Assembly: GCA_039105265.1 (NCBI GenBank)
Contig: JAPFFF010000087.1
Location: forward strand, 1-64,000
Reading direction: 5' to 3'
DNA from: Tritrichomonas musculus
Taxonomy: Eukaryota; Parabasalia; Tritrichomonadida; Tritrichomonadidae
Length of the DNA: 64,000 nucleotides
Each line of letters begins with the position of its first letter. Positions within the stretch are counted from its first letter, which is position 1. The position numbers were made by a program, and so were the translations under genes. The notes below the pieces were generated by a model. That model saw nothing but the letters and a program-made list of their open reading frames with translations, searched no databases and had not been told where the DNA came from. Positions 12,471 to 27,108 of the stretch are shown here, piece by piece.

Positions 12471-15400
12471 TTAGATTAAGCTACAACTGAAATTGAACCA
12501 TTAGATTAAACTACAACTGCAATTGAACCATCAGATTAAACTACAACTGCAATTTGAATCATCAGATTAAACTACAACTGCAATTTGAATCATCAGATTA
12601 AACTACAACTGCAATTTGAATCATCAGATTAAACTACAACTGCAGTTGAACCATTAGATTCAGCTACAACTGCAATTTGAACCATCAGATTCAGCTGCAA
12701 CTGCAATTGAACCATCAGATTAAACTACAACTGCAATTTGAACCATCAGATTAAACTACAACTGCAATTTGAACCATCAGATTCAGCTACAACTGCAATT
12801 GAACCATCAGATTAAACTACAACTGCAATTTGAATCATCAGATTAAACTACAACTGCAATTTGAATCATCAGATTAAACTACAACTGCAGTTGAATCATC
12901 AGATTAAACTACAACTGCAGTTGAACCATTAGATTCAGCTACAACTGCAATTTGAACCATCAGATTCAGCTGCAACTGCAATTGAACCATCAGATTAAAC
13001 TACAACTGCAATTTGAACCATCAGATTCAGCTACAACTGCAGTTGAATCATCAGATTAAACTACAACTGCAGTTGAACCATTAGATTCAGCTACAACTGC
13101 AATTTGAACCATCAGATTCAGCTGCAACTGCAATTGAACCATCAGATTAAACTACAACTTCAATTGAACCATTAGATTCAGCTGCAACTGCAATTTGAAC
13201 CATTAGATTAAGCTACAACTGAAATTGAACCATTAGATTAAACTACAACTGCAATTGAACCATCAGATTAAACTACAACTGCAATTGAACTATCAGATTA
13301 AACTACAACTGCAATTGAACCATCAGATTCAGCTGCAACTGCAATTTGAACCATCAGATTAAACTACAACTGCAATTTGAATCATCAGATTAAACTACAA
13401 CTGCAATTTGAACCATCAGATTAAACTACAACTGCAGTTGAATCATCAGATTAAACTACAACTGCAGTTGAACCATTAGATTCAGCTAAAACTGCAATTT
13501 GAACCATCAGATTAAACTACAACTGCAGTTGAATCATCAGATTAAACTACAACTGCAATTGAACCATCAGATTAAACTACAACTGCAATTTGAATCATCA
13601 GATTAAACTACAACTGCAATTGAACCATCAGATTCAGCTGCAACTTCAATTGAACCATCAGATTCAGCTACAACTGCAATTGAACCATCAGATTAAACTA
13701 CAACTGCAATTTGAACCATCAGATTCAGCTACAACTGCAATTGAACCATCAGATTAAACTACAACTGCAATTGAACCATCAGATTAAACTACAACTGCAA
13801 TTGAATTATCAGATTCAGCTACAACTGCAATTTGAACCATCAGATTAAACTACAACTGCAATTGAACCATCAGATTAAACTACAACTGCAATTGAACCAT
13901 CAGATTCAGCTGCAACTGCAATTGAACCATCAGATTAAACTACAACTTCAATTGAACCATTAGATTCAGCTGCAACTGCAATTTGAACCATTAGATTAAG
14001 CTACAACTGAAATTGAACCATTAGATTAAACTACAACTGCAATTGAACCATCAGATTAAACTACAACTGCAATTGAACTATCAGATTAAACTACAACTGC
14101 AATTGAACCATCAGATTCAGCTGCAACTGCAATTTGAACCATCAGATTAAACTACAACTGCAATTTGAATCATCAGATTAAACTACAACTGCAATTTGAA
14201 CCATCAGATTAAACTACAACTGCAGTTGAATCATCAGATTAAACTACAACTGCAGTTGAACCATTAGATTCAGCTAAAACTGCAATTTGAACCATCAGAT
14301 TCAGCTGCAACTGCAATTGAACCATCAGATTAAACTACAACTGCAATTTGAACCATCAGATTAAACTACAACTGCAATTTGAACCATCAGATTAAACTAC
14401 AACTGCAATTGAACCATCAGATTAAACTACAACTGCAATTTGAATCATCAGATTAAACTACAACTGCAATTTGAATCATCAGATTAAACTACAACTGCAG
14501 TTGAATCATCAGATTAAACTACAACTGCAGTTGAACCATTAGATTCAGCTACAACTGCAATTTGAACCATCAGATTCAGCTGCAACTGCAATTGAACCAT
14601 CAGATTAAACTACAACTGCAATTTGAACCATCAGATTCAGCTACAACTGCAGTTGAATCATCAGATTAAACTACAACTGCAGTTGAACCATTAGATTCAG
14701 CTACAACTGCAATTTGAACCATCAGATTCAGCTGCAACTGCAATTGAACCATCAGATTAAACTACAACTTCAATTGAACCATTAGATTCAGCTGCAACTG
14801 CAATTTGAACCATTAGATTAAGCTACAACTGAAATTGAACCATTAGATTAAACTACAACTGCAATTGAACCATCAGATTAAACTACAACTGCAATTGAAC
14901 TATCAGATTAAACTACAACTGCAATTGAACCATCAGATTCAGCTGCAACTGCAATTTGAACCATCAGATTAAACTACAACTGCAATTGAACCATTAGATT
15001 CAGCTGCAACTTCAATTGAACCATCAGATTAAACTACAACTGCAATTGAACCATCAGATTCAGCTACAACTGCAATTGAACCATCAGATTAAACTACAAC
15101 TGCAATTTGAACCATCAGATTCAGCTACAACTGCAATTGAACCATCAGATTAAACTACAACTGCAATTGAATTATCAGATTCAGCTACAACTGCAGTTGA
15201 ATCATCAGATTAAACTACAACTGCAGTTGAACCATTAGATTCAGCTACAACTGCAATTTGAACCATCAGATTCAGCTGCAACTGCAATTGAACCATCAGA
15301 TTAAACTACAACTGCAATTTGAACCATCAGATTCAGCTACAACTGCAGTTGAATCATCAGATTAAACTACAACTGCAGTTGAACCATTAGATTCAGCTAC

Positions 15401-15660
15401 AACTGCAATTTGAACCATCAGATTCAGCTGCAACTGCAATTGAACCATCAGATTAAACTACAACTGCAATTTGAACCATCAGATTCAGCTACAACTGCAG
15501 TTGAATCATCAGATTAAACTACAACTGCAGTTGAACCATTAGATTCAGCTACAACTGCAATTTGAACCATCAGATTCAGCTGCAACTGCAATTGAACCAT
15601 CAGATTAAACTACAACTTCAATTGAACCATTAGATTCAGCTGCAACTGCAATTTGAACCA
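11196..15660 (+). repeat. 4,465-bp superunit A-B-C-D-E, copy 1
   Basis: Block starts are 11196 (A, 1275), 12471 (B, 732), 13203 (C, 788), 13991 (D, 822) and 14813 (E, 848), with the next unit at 15661. The total corresponds to about 147 monomers, of which about 55 are 31-mers. The identical spacing series recurs at 35740-40204. I take it as the basic higher-order unit because the longer 7.84-kb unit can be read as two rearranged versions of it. Confidence 0.85.
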
Positions 15661-16935
15661 TTAGATTAAGCTACAACTGAAATTGAACCATTAGATTAAA
15701 CTACAACTGCAATTGAACCATCAGATTAAACTACAACTGCAATTGAACTATCAGATTAAACTACAACTGCAATTGAACCATCAGATTCAGCTGCAACTGC
15801 AATTTGAACCATCAGATTAAACTACAACTGCAATTGAACCATTAGATTCAGCTGCAACTTCAATTGAACCATCAGATTAAACTACAACTGCAATTGAACC
15901 ATCAGATTCAGCTACAACTGCAATTGAACCATCAGATTAAACTACAACTGCAATTTGAACCATCAGATTCAGCTACAACTGCAATTGAACCATCAGATTA
16001 AACTACAACTGCAATTGAATTATCAGATTCAGCTACAACTGCAATTTGAACCATCAGATTAAACTACAACTGCAATTGAACCATCAGATTAAACTACAAC
16101 TGCAATTGAACCATCAGATTCAGCTGCAACTGCAATTTGAACCATTAGATTAAACTACAACTGCAGTTGAACCATCAGATTCAGCTACAACTGCAATTTG
16201 AACCATCAGATTCAGCTACAACTGCAATTTGAACCATCAGATTAAACTACAACTGCAATTGAACCATCAGATTCAGCTACAACTGCAATTTGAACCATCA
16301 GATTCAGCTACAACTGCAATTTGAACCATCAGATTCAGCTACAACTGCAATTTGAACCATCAGATTAAACTACAACTGCAATTGAACCATTAGATTCAGC
16401 TGCAACTTCAATTGAACCATCAGATTAAACTACAACTGCAATTGAACCATCAGATTCAGCTACAACTGCAATTGAACCATCAGATTAAACTACAACTGCA
16501 ATTTGAACCATCAGATTCAGCTACAACTGCAATTGAACCATCAGATTAAACTACAACTGCAATTTGAACCATCAGATTCAGCTACAACTGCAATTGAACT
16601 ATCAGATTAAACTACAACTGCAATTGAACCATCAGATTAAACTACAACTGCAATTGAATTATCAGATTCAGCTACAACTGCAATTTGAACCATCAGATTA
16701 AACTACAACTGCAATTGAACCATCAGATTAAACTACAACTGCAATTGAACCATCAGATTCAGCTGCAACTGCAATTTGAACCATTAGATTAAACTACAAC
16801 TGCAGTTGAACCATTAGATTCAGCTACAACTGCAATTTGAACCATCAGATTCAGCTGCAACTGCAATTGAACCATCAGATTAAACTACAACTTCAATTGA
16901 ACCATTAGATTCAGCTGCAACTGCAATTTGAACCA
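15661..16935 (+). repeat. Block A reference copy, 42 monomers
   Basis: This copy was parsed monomer by monomer. The 31-mers are monomers 5, 10, 13, 16, 18, 19, 21, 22, 23, 28, 30, 34, 37, 39 and 42, giving 42 x 30 + 15 = 1275. Monomer 1 is the marker; 4 is CTATCAG; 7 and 25 are CCATTAG-CAGCTG-TCAATT; 13 and 34 are TTATCAG-CAGCTA; 17 and 38 are CCATTAG-AAA-GCAGTT; 32 is CTATCAG; 41 ends TCAATT. Monomers 6-11 resemble 24-29 and 12-17 resemble 33-38, so the block contains an older internal duplication. Confidence 0.92.
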
Positions 16936-19215
16936 TTAGATTAAGCTACAACTGAAATTGAACCATTAGATTAAACTACAACTGCAATTGAACCATCAGA
17001 TTAAACTACAACTGCAATTTGAATCATCAGATTAAACTACAACTGCAATTTGAATCATCAGATTAAACTACAACTGCAATTTGAATCATCAGATTAAACT
17101 ACAACTGCAGTTGAACCATTAGATTCAGCTACAACTGCAATTTGAACCATCAGATTCAGCTGCAACTGCAATTGAACCATCAGATTAAACTACAACTGCA
17201 ATTTGAACCATCAGATTAAACTACAACTGCAATTTGAACCATCAGATTCAGCTACAACTGCAATTGAACCATCAGATTAAACTACAACTGCAATTTGAAT
17301 CATCAGATTAAACTACAACTGCAATTTGAATCATCAGATTAAACTACAACTGCAGTTGAATCATCAGATTAAACTACAACTGCAGTTGAACCATTAGATT
17401 CAGCTACAACTGCAATTTGAACCATCAGATTCAGCTGCAACTGCAATTGAACCATCAGATTAAACTACAACTGCAATTTGAACCATCAGATTCAGCTACA
17501 ACTGCAGTTGAATCATCAGATTAAACTACAACTGCAGTTGAACCATTAGATTCAGCTACAACTGCAATTTGAACCATCAGATTCAGCTGCAACTGCAATT
17601 GAACCATCAGATTAAACTACAACTTCAATTGAACCATTAGATTCAGCTGCAACTGCAATTTGAACCATTAGATTAAGCTACAACTGAAATTGAACCATTA
17701 GATTAAACTACAACTGCAATTGAACCATCAGATTAAACTACAACTGCAATTGAACTATCAGATTAAACTACAACTGCAATTGAACCATCAGATTCAGCTG
17801 CAACTGCAATTTGAACCATCAGATTAAACTACAACTGCAATTTGAATCATCAGATTAAACTACAACTGCAATTTGAACCATCAGATTAAACTACAACTGC
17901 AGTTGAATCATCAGATTAAACTACAACTGCAGTTGAACCATTAGATTCAGCTAAAACTGCAATTTGAACCATCAGATTAAACTACAACTGCAGTTGAATC
18001 ATCAGATTAAACTACAACTGCAATTGAACCATCAGATTAAACTACAACTGCAATTTGAATCATCAGATTAAACTACAACTGCAATTGAACCATCAGATTC
18101 AGCTGCAACTTCAATTGAACCATCAGATTCAGCTACAACTGCAATTGAACCATCAGATTAAACTACAACTGCAATTTGAACCATCAGATTCAGCTACAAC
18201 TGCAATTGAACCATCAGATTAAACTACAACTGCAATTGAACCATCAGATTAAACTACAACTGCAATTGAATTATCAGATTCAGCTACAACTGCAATTTGA
18301 ACCATCAGATTAAACTACAACTGCAATTGAACCATCAGATTAAACTACAACTGCAATTGAACCATCAGATTCAGCTGCAACTGCAATTGAACCATCAGAT
18401 TAAACTACAACTTCAATTGAACCATTAGATTCAGCTGCAACTGCAATTTGAACCATTAGATTAAGCTACAACTGAAATTGAACCATTAGATTAAACTACA
18501 ACTGCAATTGAACCATCAGATTAAACTACAACTGCAATTGAACTATCAGATTAAACTACAACTGCAATTGAACCATCAGATTCAGCTGCAACTGCAATTT
18601 GAACCATCAGATTAAACTACAACTGCAATTTGAATCATCAGATTAAACTACAACTGCAATTTGAACCATCAGATTAAACTACAACTGCAGTTGAATCATC
18701 AGATTAAACTACAACTGCAGTTGAACCATTAGATTCAGCTAAAACTGCAATTTGAACCATCAGATTCAGCTGCAACTGCAATTGAACCATCAGATTAAAC
18801 TACAACTGCAATTTGAACCATCAGATTAAACTACAACTGCAATTTGAACCATCAGATTAAACTACAACTGCAATTGAACCATCAGATTAAACTACAACTG
18901 CAATTGAACCATCAGATTAAACTACAACTGCAGTTGAACCATTAGATTCAGCTACAACTGCAATTTGAACCATCAGATTCAGCTGCAACTGCAATTGAAC
19001 CATCAGATTAAACTACAACTGCAATTTGAACCATCAGATTCAGCTACAACTGCAGTTGAATCATCAGATTAAACTACAACTGCAGTTGAACCATTAGATT
19101 CAGCTACAACTGCAATTTGAACCATCAGATTCAGCTGCAACTGCAATTGAACCATCAGATTAAACTACAACTTCAATTGAACCATTAGATTCAGCTGCAA
19201 CTGCAATTTGAACCA

Positions 19216-20309
19216 TTAGATTAAGCTACAACTGAAATTGAACCATTAGATTAAACTACAACTGCAATTGAACCATCAGATTAAACTACAACTGCAATTG
19301 AACTATCAGATTAAACTACAACTGCAATTGAACCATCAGATTCAGCTGCAACTGCAATTTGAACCATCAGATTAAACTACAACTGCAATTTGAATCATCA
19401 GATTAAACTACAACTGCAATTTGAACCATCAGATTAAACTACAACTGCAGTTGAATCATCAGATTCAGCTACAACTGCAATTTGAACCATCAGATTCAGC
19501 TACAACTGCAATTGAACTATCAGATTAAACTACAACTGCAATTGAACCATCAGATTAAACTACAACTGCAATTGAATTATCAGATTCAGCTACAACTGCA
19601 ATTTGAACCATCAGATTAAACTACAACTGCAATTGAACCATCAGATTCAGCTACAACTGCAATTTGAACCATCAGATTCAGCTACAACTGCAATTTGAAC
19701 CATCAGATTCAGCTACAACTGCAATTTGAACCATCAGATTAAACTACAACTGCAATTGAACCATTAGATTCAGCTGCAACTTCAATTGAACCATCAGATT
19801 AAACTACAACTGCAATTGAACCATCAGATTCAGCTACAACTGCAATTGAACCATCAGATTAAACTACAACTGCAATTTGAACCATCAGATTCAGCTACAA
19901 CTGCAATTGAACCATCAGATTAAACTACAACTGCAATTTGAACCATCAGATTCAGCTACAACTGCAATTGAACTATCAGATTAAACTACAACTGCAATTG
20001 AACCATCAGATTAAACTACAACTGCAATTGAATTATCAGATTCAGCTACAACTGCAATTTGAACCATCAGATTAAACTACAACTGCAATTGAACCATCAG
20101 ATTAAACTACAACTGCAATTGAACCATCAGATTCAGCTGCAACTGCAATTTGAACCATTAGATTAAACTACAACTGCAGTTGAACCATTAGATTCAGCTA
20201 CAACTGCAATTTGAACCATCAGATTCAGCTGCAACTGCAATTGAACCATCAGATTAAACTACAACTTCAATTGAACCATTAGATTCAGCTGCAACTGCAA
20301 TTTGAACCA
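19216..20309 (+). repeat. Block G, 1094-bp chimeric block
   Basis: It starts like the C/D blocks (marker, CTATCAG, CAGCTG 31-mer, TCATCAG monomers, GCAGTT) and switches at the recombinant monomer at 19453 into the second half of block A, followed by a second switch into the run of three CAGCTA 31-mers. It ends as block A does. Identical-length copies are at 30664 and 43753. Confidence 0.82.
19453..19483 (+). repeat. Recombinant junction monomer TCATCAG-CAGCTA
   Basis: TCATCAG monomers elsewhere in the ordered core carry AAA at 14-16; here TCATCAG joins CAGCTA. The front matches C/D-type blocks and the back matches block A, placing an exchange within this monomer. Copies lie at 30901 and 43990 in the duplicated G blocks. 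Related junctions are at 7878, 8817, 55296, 56454, 57519 and 62265. Confidence 0.7.
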
Positions 20310-22850
20310 TTAGATTAAGCTACAACTGAAATTGAACCATTAGATTAAACTACAACTGCAATTGAACCATCAGATTAAACTACAACTGCAATTTGAATCA
20401 TCAGATTAAACTACAACTGCAATTTGAATCATCAGATTAAACTACAACTGCAATTTGAATCATCAGATTAAACTACAACTGCAGTTGAACCATTAGATTC
20501 AGCTACAACTGCAATTTGAACCATCAGATTCAGCTGCAACTGCAATTGAACCATCAGATTAAACTACAACTGCAATTTGAACCATCAGATTAAACTACAA
20601 CTGCAATTTGAACCATCAGATTCAGCTACAACTGCAATTGAACCATCAGATTAAACTACAACTGCAATTTGAATCATCAGATTAAACTACAACTGCAATT
20701 TGAATCATCAGATTAAACTACAACTGCAGTTGAATCATCAGATTAAACTACAACTGCAGTTGAACCATTAGATTCAGCTACAACTGCAATTTGAACCATC
20801 AGATTCAGCTGCAACTGCAATTGAACCATCAGATTAAACTACAACTGCAATTTGAACCATCAGATTCAGCTACAACTGCAGTTGAATCATCAGATTAAAC
20901 TACAACTGCAGTTGAACCATTAGATTCAGCTACAACTGCAATTTGAACCATCAGATTCAGCTGCAACTGCAATTGAACCATCAGATTAAACTACAACTTC
21001 AATTGAACCATTAGATTCAGCTGCAACTGCAATTTGAACCATTAGATTAAGCTACAACTGAAATTGAACCATTAGATTAAACTACAACTGCAATTGAACC
21101 ATCAGATTAAACTACAACTGCAATTGAACTATCAGATTAAACTACAACTGCAATTGAACCATCAGATTCAGCTGCAACTGCAATTTGAACCATCAGATTA
21201 AACTACAACTGCAATTTGAATCATCAGATTAAACTACAACTGCAATTTGAACCATCAGATTAAACTACAACTGCAGTTGAATCATCAGATTAAACTACAA
21301 CTGCAGTTGAACCATTAGATTCAGCTAAAACTGCAATTTGAACCATCAGATTAAACTACAACTGCAGTTGAATCATCAGATTAAACTACAACTGCAATTG
21401 AACCATCAGATTAAACTACAACTGCAATTTGAATCATCAGATTAAACTACAACTGCAATTGAACCATCAGATTCAGCTGCAACTTCAATTGAACCATCAG
21501 ATTCAGCTACAACTGCAATTGAACCATCAGATTAAACTACAACTGCAATTTGAACCATCAGATTCAGCTACAACTGCAATTGAACCATCAGATTAAACTA
21601 CAACTGCAATTGAACCATCAGATTAAACTACAACTGCAATTGAATTATCAGATTCAGCTACAACTGCAATTTGAACCATCAGATTAAACTACAACTGCAA
21701 TTGAACCATCAGATTAAACTACAACTGCAATTGAACCATCAGATTCAGCTGCAACTGCAATTGAACCATCAGATTAAACTACAACTTCAATTGAACCATT
21801 AGATTCAGCTGCAACTGCAATTTGAACCATTAGATTAAGCTACAACTGAAATTGAACCATTAGATTAAACTACAACTGCAATTGAACCATCAGATTAAAC
21901 TACAACTGCAATTGAACTATCAGATTAAACTACAACTGCAATTGAACCATCAGATTCAGCTGCAACTGCAATTTGAACCATCAGATTAAACTACAACTGC
22001 AATTTGAATCATCAGATTAAACTACAACTGCAATTTGAACCATCAGATTAAACTACAACTGCAGTTGAATCATCAGATTAAACTACAACTGCAGTTGAAC
22101 CATTAGATTCAGCTAAAACTGCAATTTGAACCATCAGATTCAGCTGCAACTGCAATTGAACCATCAGATTAAACTACAACTGCAATTTGAACCATCAGAT
22201 TAAACTACAACTGCAATTTGAACCATCAGATTAAACTACAACTGCAATTGAACCATCAGATTAAACTACAACTGCAATTTGAATCATCAGATTAAACTAC
22301 AACTGCAATTTGAATCATCAGATTAAACTACAACTGCAGTTGAATCATCAGATTAAACTACAACTGCAGTTGAACCATTAGATTCAGCTACAACTGCAAT
22401 TTGAACCATCAGATTCAGCTGCAACTGCAATTGAACCATCAGATTAAACTACAACTGCAATTTGAACCATCAGATTCAGCTACAACTGCAGTTGAATCAT
22501 CAGATTAAACTACAACTGCAGTTGAACCATTAGATTCAGCTACAACTGCAATTTGAACCATCAGATTCAGCTGCAACTGCAATTGAACCATCAGATTAAA
22601 CTACAACTTCAATTGAACCATTAGATTCAGCTGCAACTGCAATTTGAACCATTAGATTAAGCTACAACTGAAATTGAACCATTAGATTAAACTACAACTG
22701 CAATTGAACCATCAGATTAAACTACAACTGCAATTGAACTATCAGATTAAACTACAACTGCAATTGAACCATCAGATTCAGCTGCAACTGCAATTTGAAC
22801 CATCAGATTAAACTACAACTGCAATTGAACCATTAGATTCAGCTGCAACT

Positions 22851-25800
22851 GCAATTTGAACCATCAGATTCAGCTACAACTGCAATTGAACCATCAGATT
22901 CAGCTACAACTGCAATTGAACCATCAGATTAAACTACAACTGCAATTTGAACCATCAGATTCAGCTACAACTGCAATTGAACCATCAGATTAAACTACAA
23001 CTGCAATTGAATTATCAGATTCAGCTACAACTGCAATTGAACCATCAGATTAAACTACAACTGCAATTTGAACCATCAGATTCAGCTACAACTGCAATTG
23101 AACCATCAGATTAAACTACAACTGCAATTGAATTATCAGATTCAGCTACAACTGCAATTTGAACCATCAGATTAAACTACAACTGCAATTGAACCATCAG
23201 ATTAAACTACAACTGCAATTGAACCATCAGATTCAGCTGCAACTGCAATTTGAACCATTAGATTAAACTACAACTGCAATTGAACCATCAGATTAAACTA
23301 CAACTGCAATTGAATTATCAGATTCAGCTACAACTGCAATTTGAACCATCAGATTAAACTACAACTGCAGTTGAACCATTAGATTCAGCTACAACTGCAA
23401 TTTGAACCATCAGATTCAGCTGCAACTGCAATTGAACCATCAGATTAAACTACAACTTCAATTGAACCATTAGATTCAGCTGCAACTGCAATTTGAACCA
23501 TTAGATTAAGCTACAACTGAAATTGAACCATTAGATTAAACTACAACTGCAATTGAACCATCAGATTAAACTACAACTGCAATTGAACTATCAGATTAAA
23601 CTACAACTGCAATTGAACCATCAGATTCAGCTGCAACTGCAATTTGAACCATCAGATTAAACTACAACTGCAATTTGAATCATCAGATTAAACTACAACT
23701 GCAATTTGAACCATCAGATTAAACTACAACTGCAGTTGAATCATCAGATTAAACTACAACTGCAGTTGAACCATTAGATTCAGCTAAAACTGCAATTTGA
23801 ACCATCAGATTCAGCTGCAACTGCAATTGAACCATCAGATTAAACTATAACTGCAATTTGAACCATCAGATTAAACTACAACTGCAATTTGAACCATCAG
23901 ATTAAACTACAACTGCAATTGAACCATCAGATTAAACTACAACTGCAATTTGAATCATCAGATTAAACTACAACTGCAGTTGAATCATCAGATTAAACTA
24001 CAACTGCAGTTGAACCATTAGATTCAGCTACAACTGCAATTTGAACCATCAGATTCAGCTGCAACTGCAATTGAACCATCAGATTAAACTACAACTGCAA
24101 TTTGAACCATCAGATTCAGCTACAACTGCAGTTGAATCATCAGATTAAACTACAACTGCAGTTGAACCATTAGATTCAGCTACAACTGCAATTTGAACCA
24201 TCAGATTCAGCTGCAACTGCAATTGAACCATCAGATTAAACTACAACTTCAATTGAACCATTAGATTCAGCTGCAACTGCAATTTGAACCATTAGATTAA
24301 GCTACAACTGAAATTGAACCATTAGATTAAACTACAACTGCAATTGAACCATCAGATTAAACTACAACTGCAATTGAACTATCAGATTAAACTACAACTG
24401 CAATTGAACCATCAGATTCAGCTGCAACTGCAATTTGAACCATCAGATTAAACTACAACTGCAATTGAACCATTAGATTCAGCTGCAACTTCAATTGAAC
24501 CATCAGATTAAACTACAACTGCAATTGAACCATCAGATTCAGCTACAACTGCAATTGAACCATCAGATTAAACTACAACTGCAATTTGAACCATCAGATT
24601 CAGCTACAACTGCAATTGAACCATCAGATTAAACTACAACTGCAATTGAATTATCAGATTCAGCTACAACTGCAATTTGAACCATCAGATTAAACTACAA
24701 CTGCAATTGAACCATCAGATTAAACTACAACTGCAATTGAACCATCAGATTCAGCTGCAACTGCAATTTGAACCATTAGATTAAACTACAACTGCAATTG
24801 AACCATTAGATTCAGCTGCAACTTCAATTGAACCATCAGATTAAACTACAACTGCAATTGAACCATCAGATTCAGCTACAACTGCAATTGAACCATCAGA
24901 TTAAACTACAACTGCAATTTGAACCATCAGATTCAGCTACAACTGCAATTGAACCATCAGATTCAGCTGCAACTGCAATTTGAACCATTAGATTAAGCTA
25001 CAACTGAAATTGAACCATTAGATTAAACTACAACTGCAATTGAACCATCAGATTAAACTACAACTGCAATTGAACTATCAGATTAAACTACAACTGCAAT
25101 TGAACCATCAGATTCAGCTGCAACTGCAATTTGAACCATCAGATTAAACTACAACTGCAATTGAACCATTAGATTCAGCTGCAACTTCAATTGAACCATC
25201 AGATTAAACTACAACTGCAATTGAACCATCAGATTCAGCTACAACTGCAATTGAACCATCAGATTAAACTACAACTGCAATTTGAACCATCAGATTCAGC
25301 TACAACTGCAATTGAACCATCAGATTAAACTACAACTGCAATTGAATTATCAGATTCAGCTACAACTGCAGTTGAATCATCAGATTAAACTACAACTGCA
25401 ATTTGAACCATCAGATTAAACTACAACTGCAATTTGAACCATCAGATTAAACTACAACTGCAATTGAACCATCAGATTAAACTACAACTGCAATTTGAAT
25501 CATCAGATTAAACTACAACTTCAATTGAACCATTAGATTCAGCTGCAACTGCAATTTGAACCATTAGATTAAGCTACAACTGAAATTGAACCATTAGATT
25601 AAACTACAACTGCAATTGAACCATCAGATTAAACTACAACTGCAATTGAACTATCAGATTAAACTACAACTGCAATTGAACCATCAGATTCAGCTGCAAC
25701 TGCAATTTGAACCATCAGATTAAACTACAACTGCAATTGAACCATTAGATTCAGCTGCAACTTCAATTGAACCATCAGATTAAACTACAACTGCAATTGA

Positions 25801-26049
25801 ACCATCAGATTCAGCTACAACTGCAATTGAACCATCAGATTAAACTACAACTGCAATTTGAACCATCAGATTCAGCTACAACTGCAATTGAACCATCAGA
25901 TTAAACTACAACTGCAATTGAATTATCAGATTCAGCTACAACTGCAATTTGAACCATCAGATTAAACTACAACTGCAATTGAACCATCAGATTAAACTAC
26001 AACTGCAATTGAACCATCAGATTCAGCTGCAACTGCAATTTGAACCATT
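22851..26049 (+). repeat. Scrambled interval within the regular core
   Basis: It lies between the end of the 12.6-kb duplication and the start of the second 10.2-kb copy. Marker spacings are 849, 791, 696, 576 and 697 bp. Near 22887-23360 a short cassette ending in TTATCAG is repeated, with GAATTATCAG at 23009, 23130 and 23312 (steps of 121 and 182 bp, four and six monomers). Only satellite monomers are present. Confidence 0.78.
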
Positions 26050-27108
26050 AGATTAAACTACAACTGCAATTTGAACCATCAGATTCAGCTACAACTGCAG
26101 TTGAATCATCAGATTAAACTACAACTGCAGTTGAACCATTAGATTCAGCTACAACTGCAATTTGAACCATCAGATTCAGCTGCAACTGCAATTGAACCAT
26201 CAGATTAAACTACAACTTCAATTGAACCATTAGATTCAGCTGCAACTGCAATTTGAACCATTAGATTAAGCTACAACTGAAATTGAACCATTAGATTAAA
26301 CTACAACTGCAATTGAACCATCAGATTAAACTACAACTGCAATTGAACTATCAGATTAAACTACAACTGCAATTGAACCATCAGATTCAGCTGCAACTGC
26401 AATTTGAACCATCAGATTAAACTACAACTGCAATTGAACCATTAGATTCAGCTGCAACTTCAATTGAACCATCAGATTAAACTACAACTGCAATTGAACC
26501 ATCAGATTCAGCTACAACTGCAATTGAACCATCAGATTAAACTACAACTGCAATTTGAACCATCAGATTCAGCTACAACTGCAATTGAACCATCAGATTA
26601 AACTACAACTGCAATTGAATTATCAGATTCAGCTACAACTGCAGTTGAATCATCAGATTAAACTACAACTGCAGTTGAACCATTAGATTCAGCTACAACT
26701 GCAATTTGAACCATCAGATTCAGCTGCAACTGCAATTGAACCATCAGATTAAACTACAACTGCAATTTGAACCATCAGATTCAGCTACAACTGCAGTTGA
26801 ATCATCAGATTAAACTACAACTGCAGTTGAACCATTAGATTCAGCTACAACTGCAATTTGAACCATCAGATTCAGCTGCAACTGCAATTGAACCATCAGA
26901 TTAAACTACAACTGCAATTTGAACCATCAGATTCAGCTACAACTGCAGTTGAATCATCAGATTAAACTACAACTGCAGTTGAACCATTAGATTCAGCTAC
27001 AACTGCAATTTGAACCATCAGATTCAGCTGCAACTGCAATTGAACCATCAGATTAAACTACAACTTCAATTGAACCATTAGATTCAGCTGCAACTGCAAT
27101 TTGAACCA

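Larger units (their letters stand above)
10255..22850 (+). repeat. 12.6-kb duplication, copy 1 (partner 34799-47387)
   Basis: At an offset of 24544 bp the markers at 10405, 11196, 12471, 13203, 13991, 14813 and 15661 pair exactly with 34949, 35740, 37015, 37747, 38535, 39357 and 40205, and CTATAACT at 10752 pairs with 35296. After 41490 the offset becomes 24537 because the partner lacks 7 bp. Divergence begins at the T/C difference at 10254/34798 and the G/T difference at 22851/47388. Confidence 0.85.
15661..23500 (+). repeat. 7,840-bp long superunit, copy 1
   Basis: Block lengths in order are A 1275, B 732, C 788, D-short 760, G 1094, B 732, C 788, D 822, E 849. G stands where A would be in a second A-B-C-D-E unit and is 181 bp (six monomers) shorter. 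The unit therefore reads as two 4.5-kb superunits fused through rearranged D and A blocks. Other copies are at 27109 and 40205. Confidence 0.85.
14602..24796 (+). repeat. 10.2-kb duplication, copy 1 (partner 26050-36244)
   Basis: At an offset of 11448 bp, fourteen successive markers from 14813 to 24292 were checked; twelve pair exactly and the others within the same block series, ending with 24292 and 35740. CTATAACT at 23848 pairs with 35296 and the TCATCAG-CAGCTA junction at 19453 with 30901. The first differences outside are C/T at 14601/26049 and A/G at 24797/36245. Confidence 0.85.
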
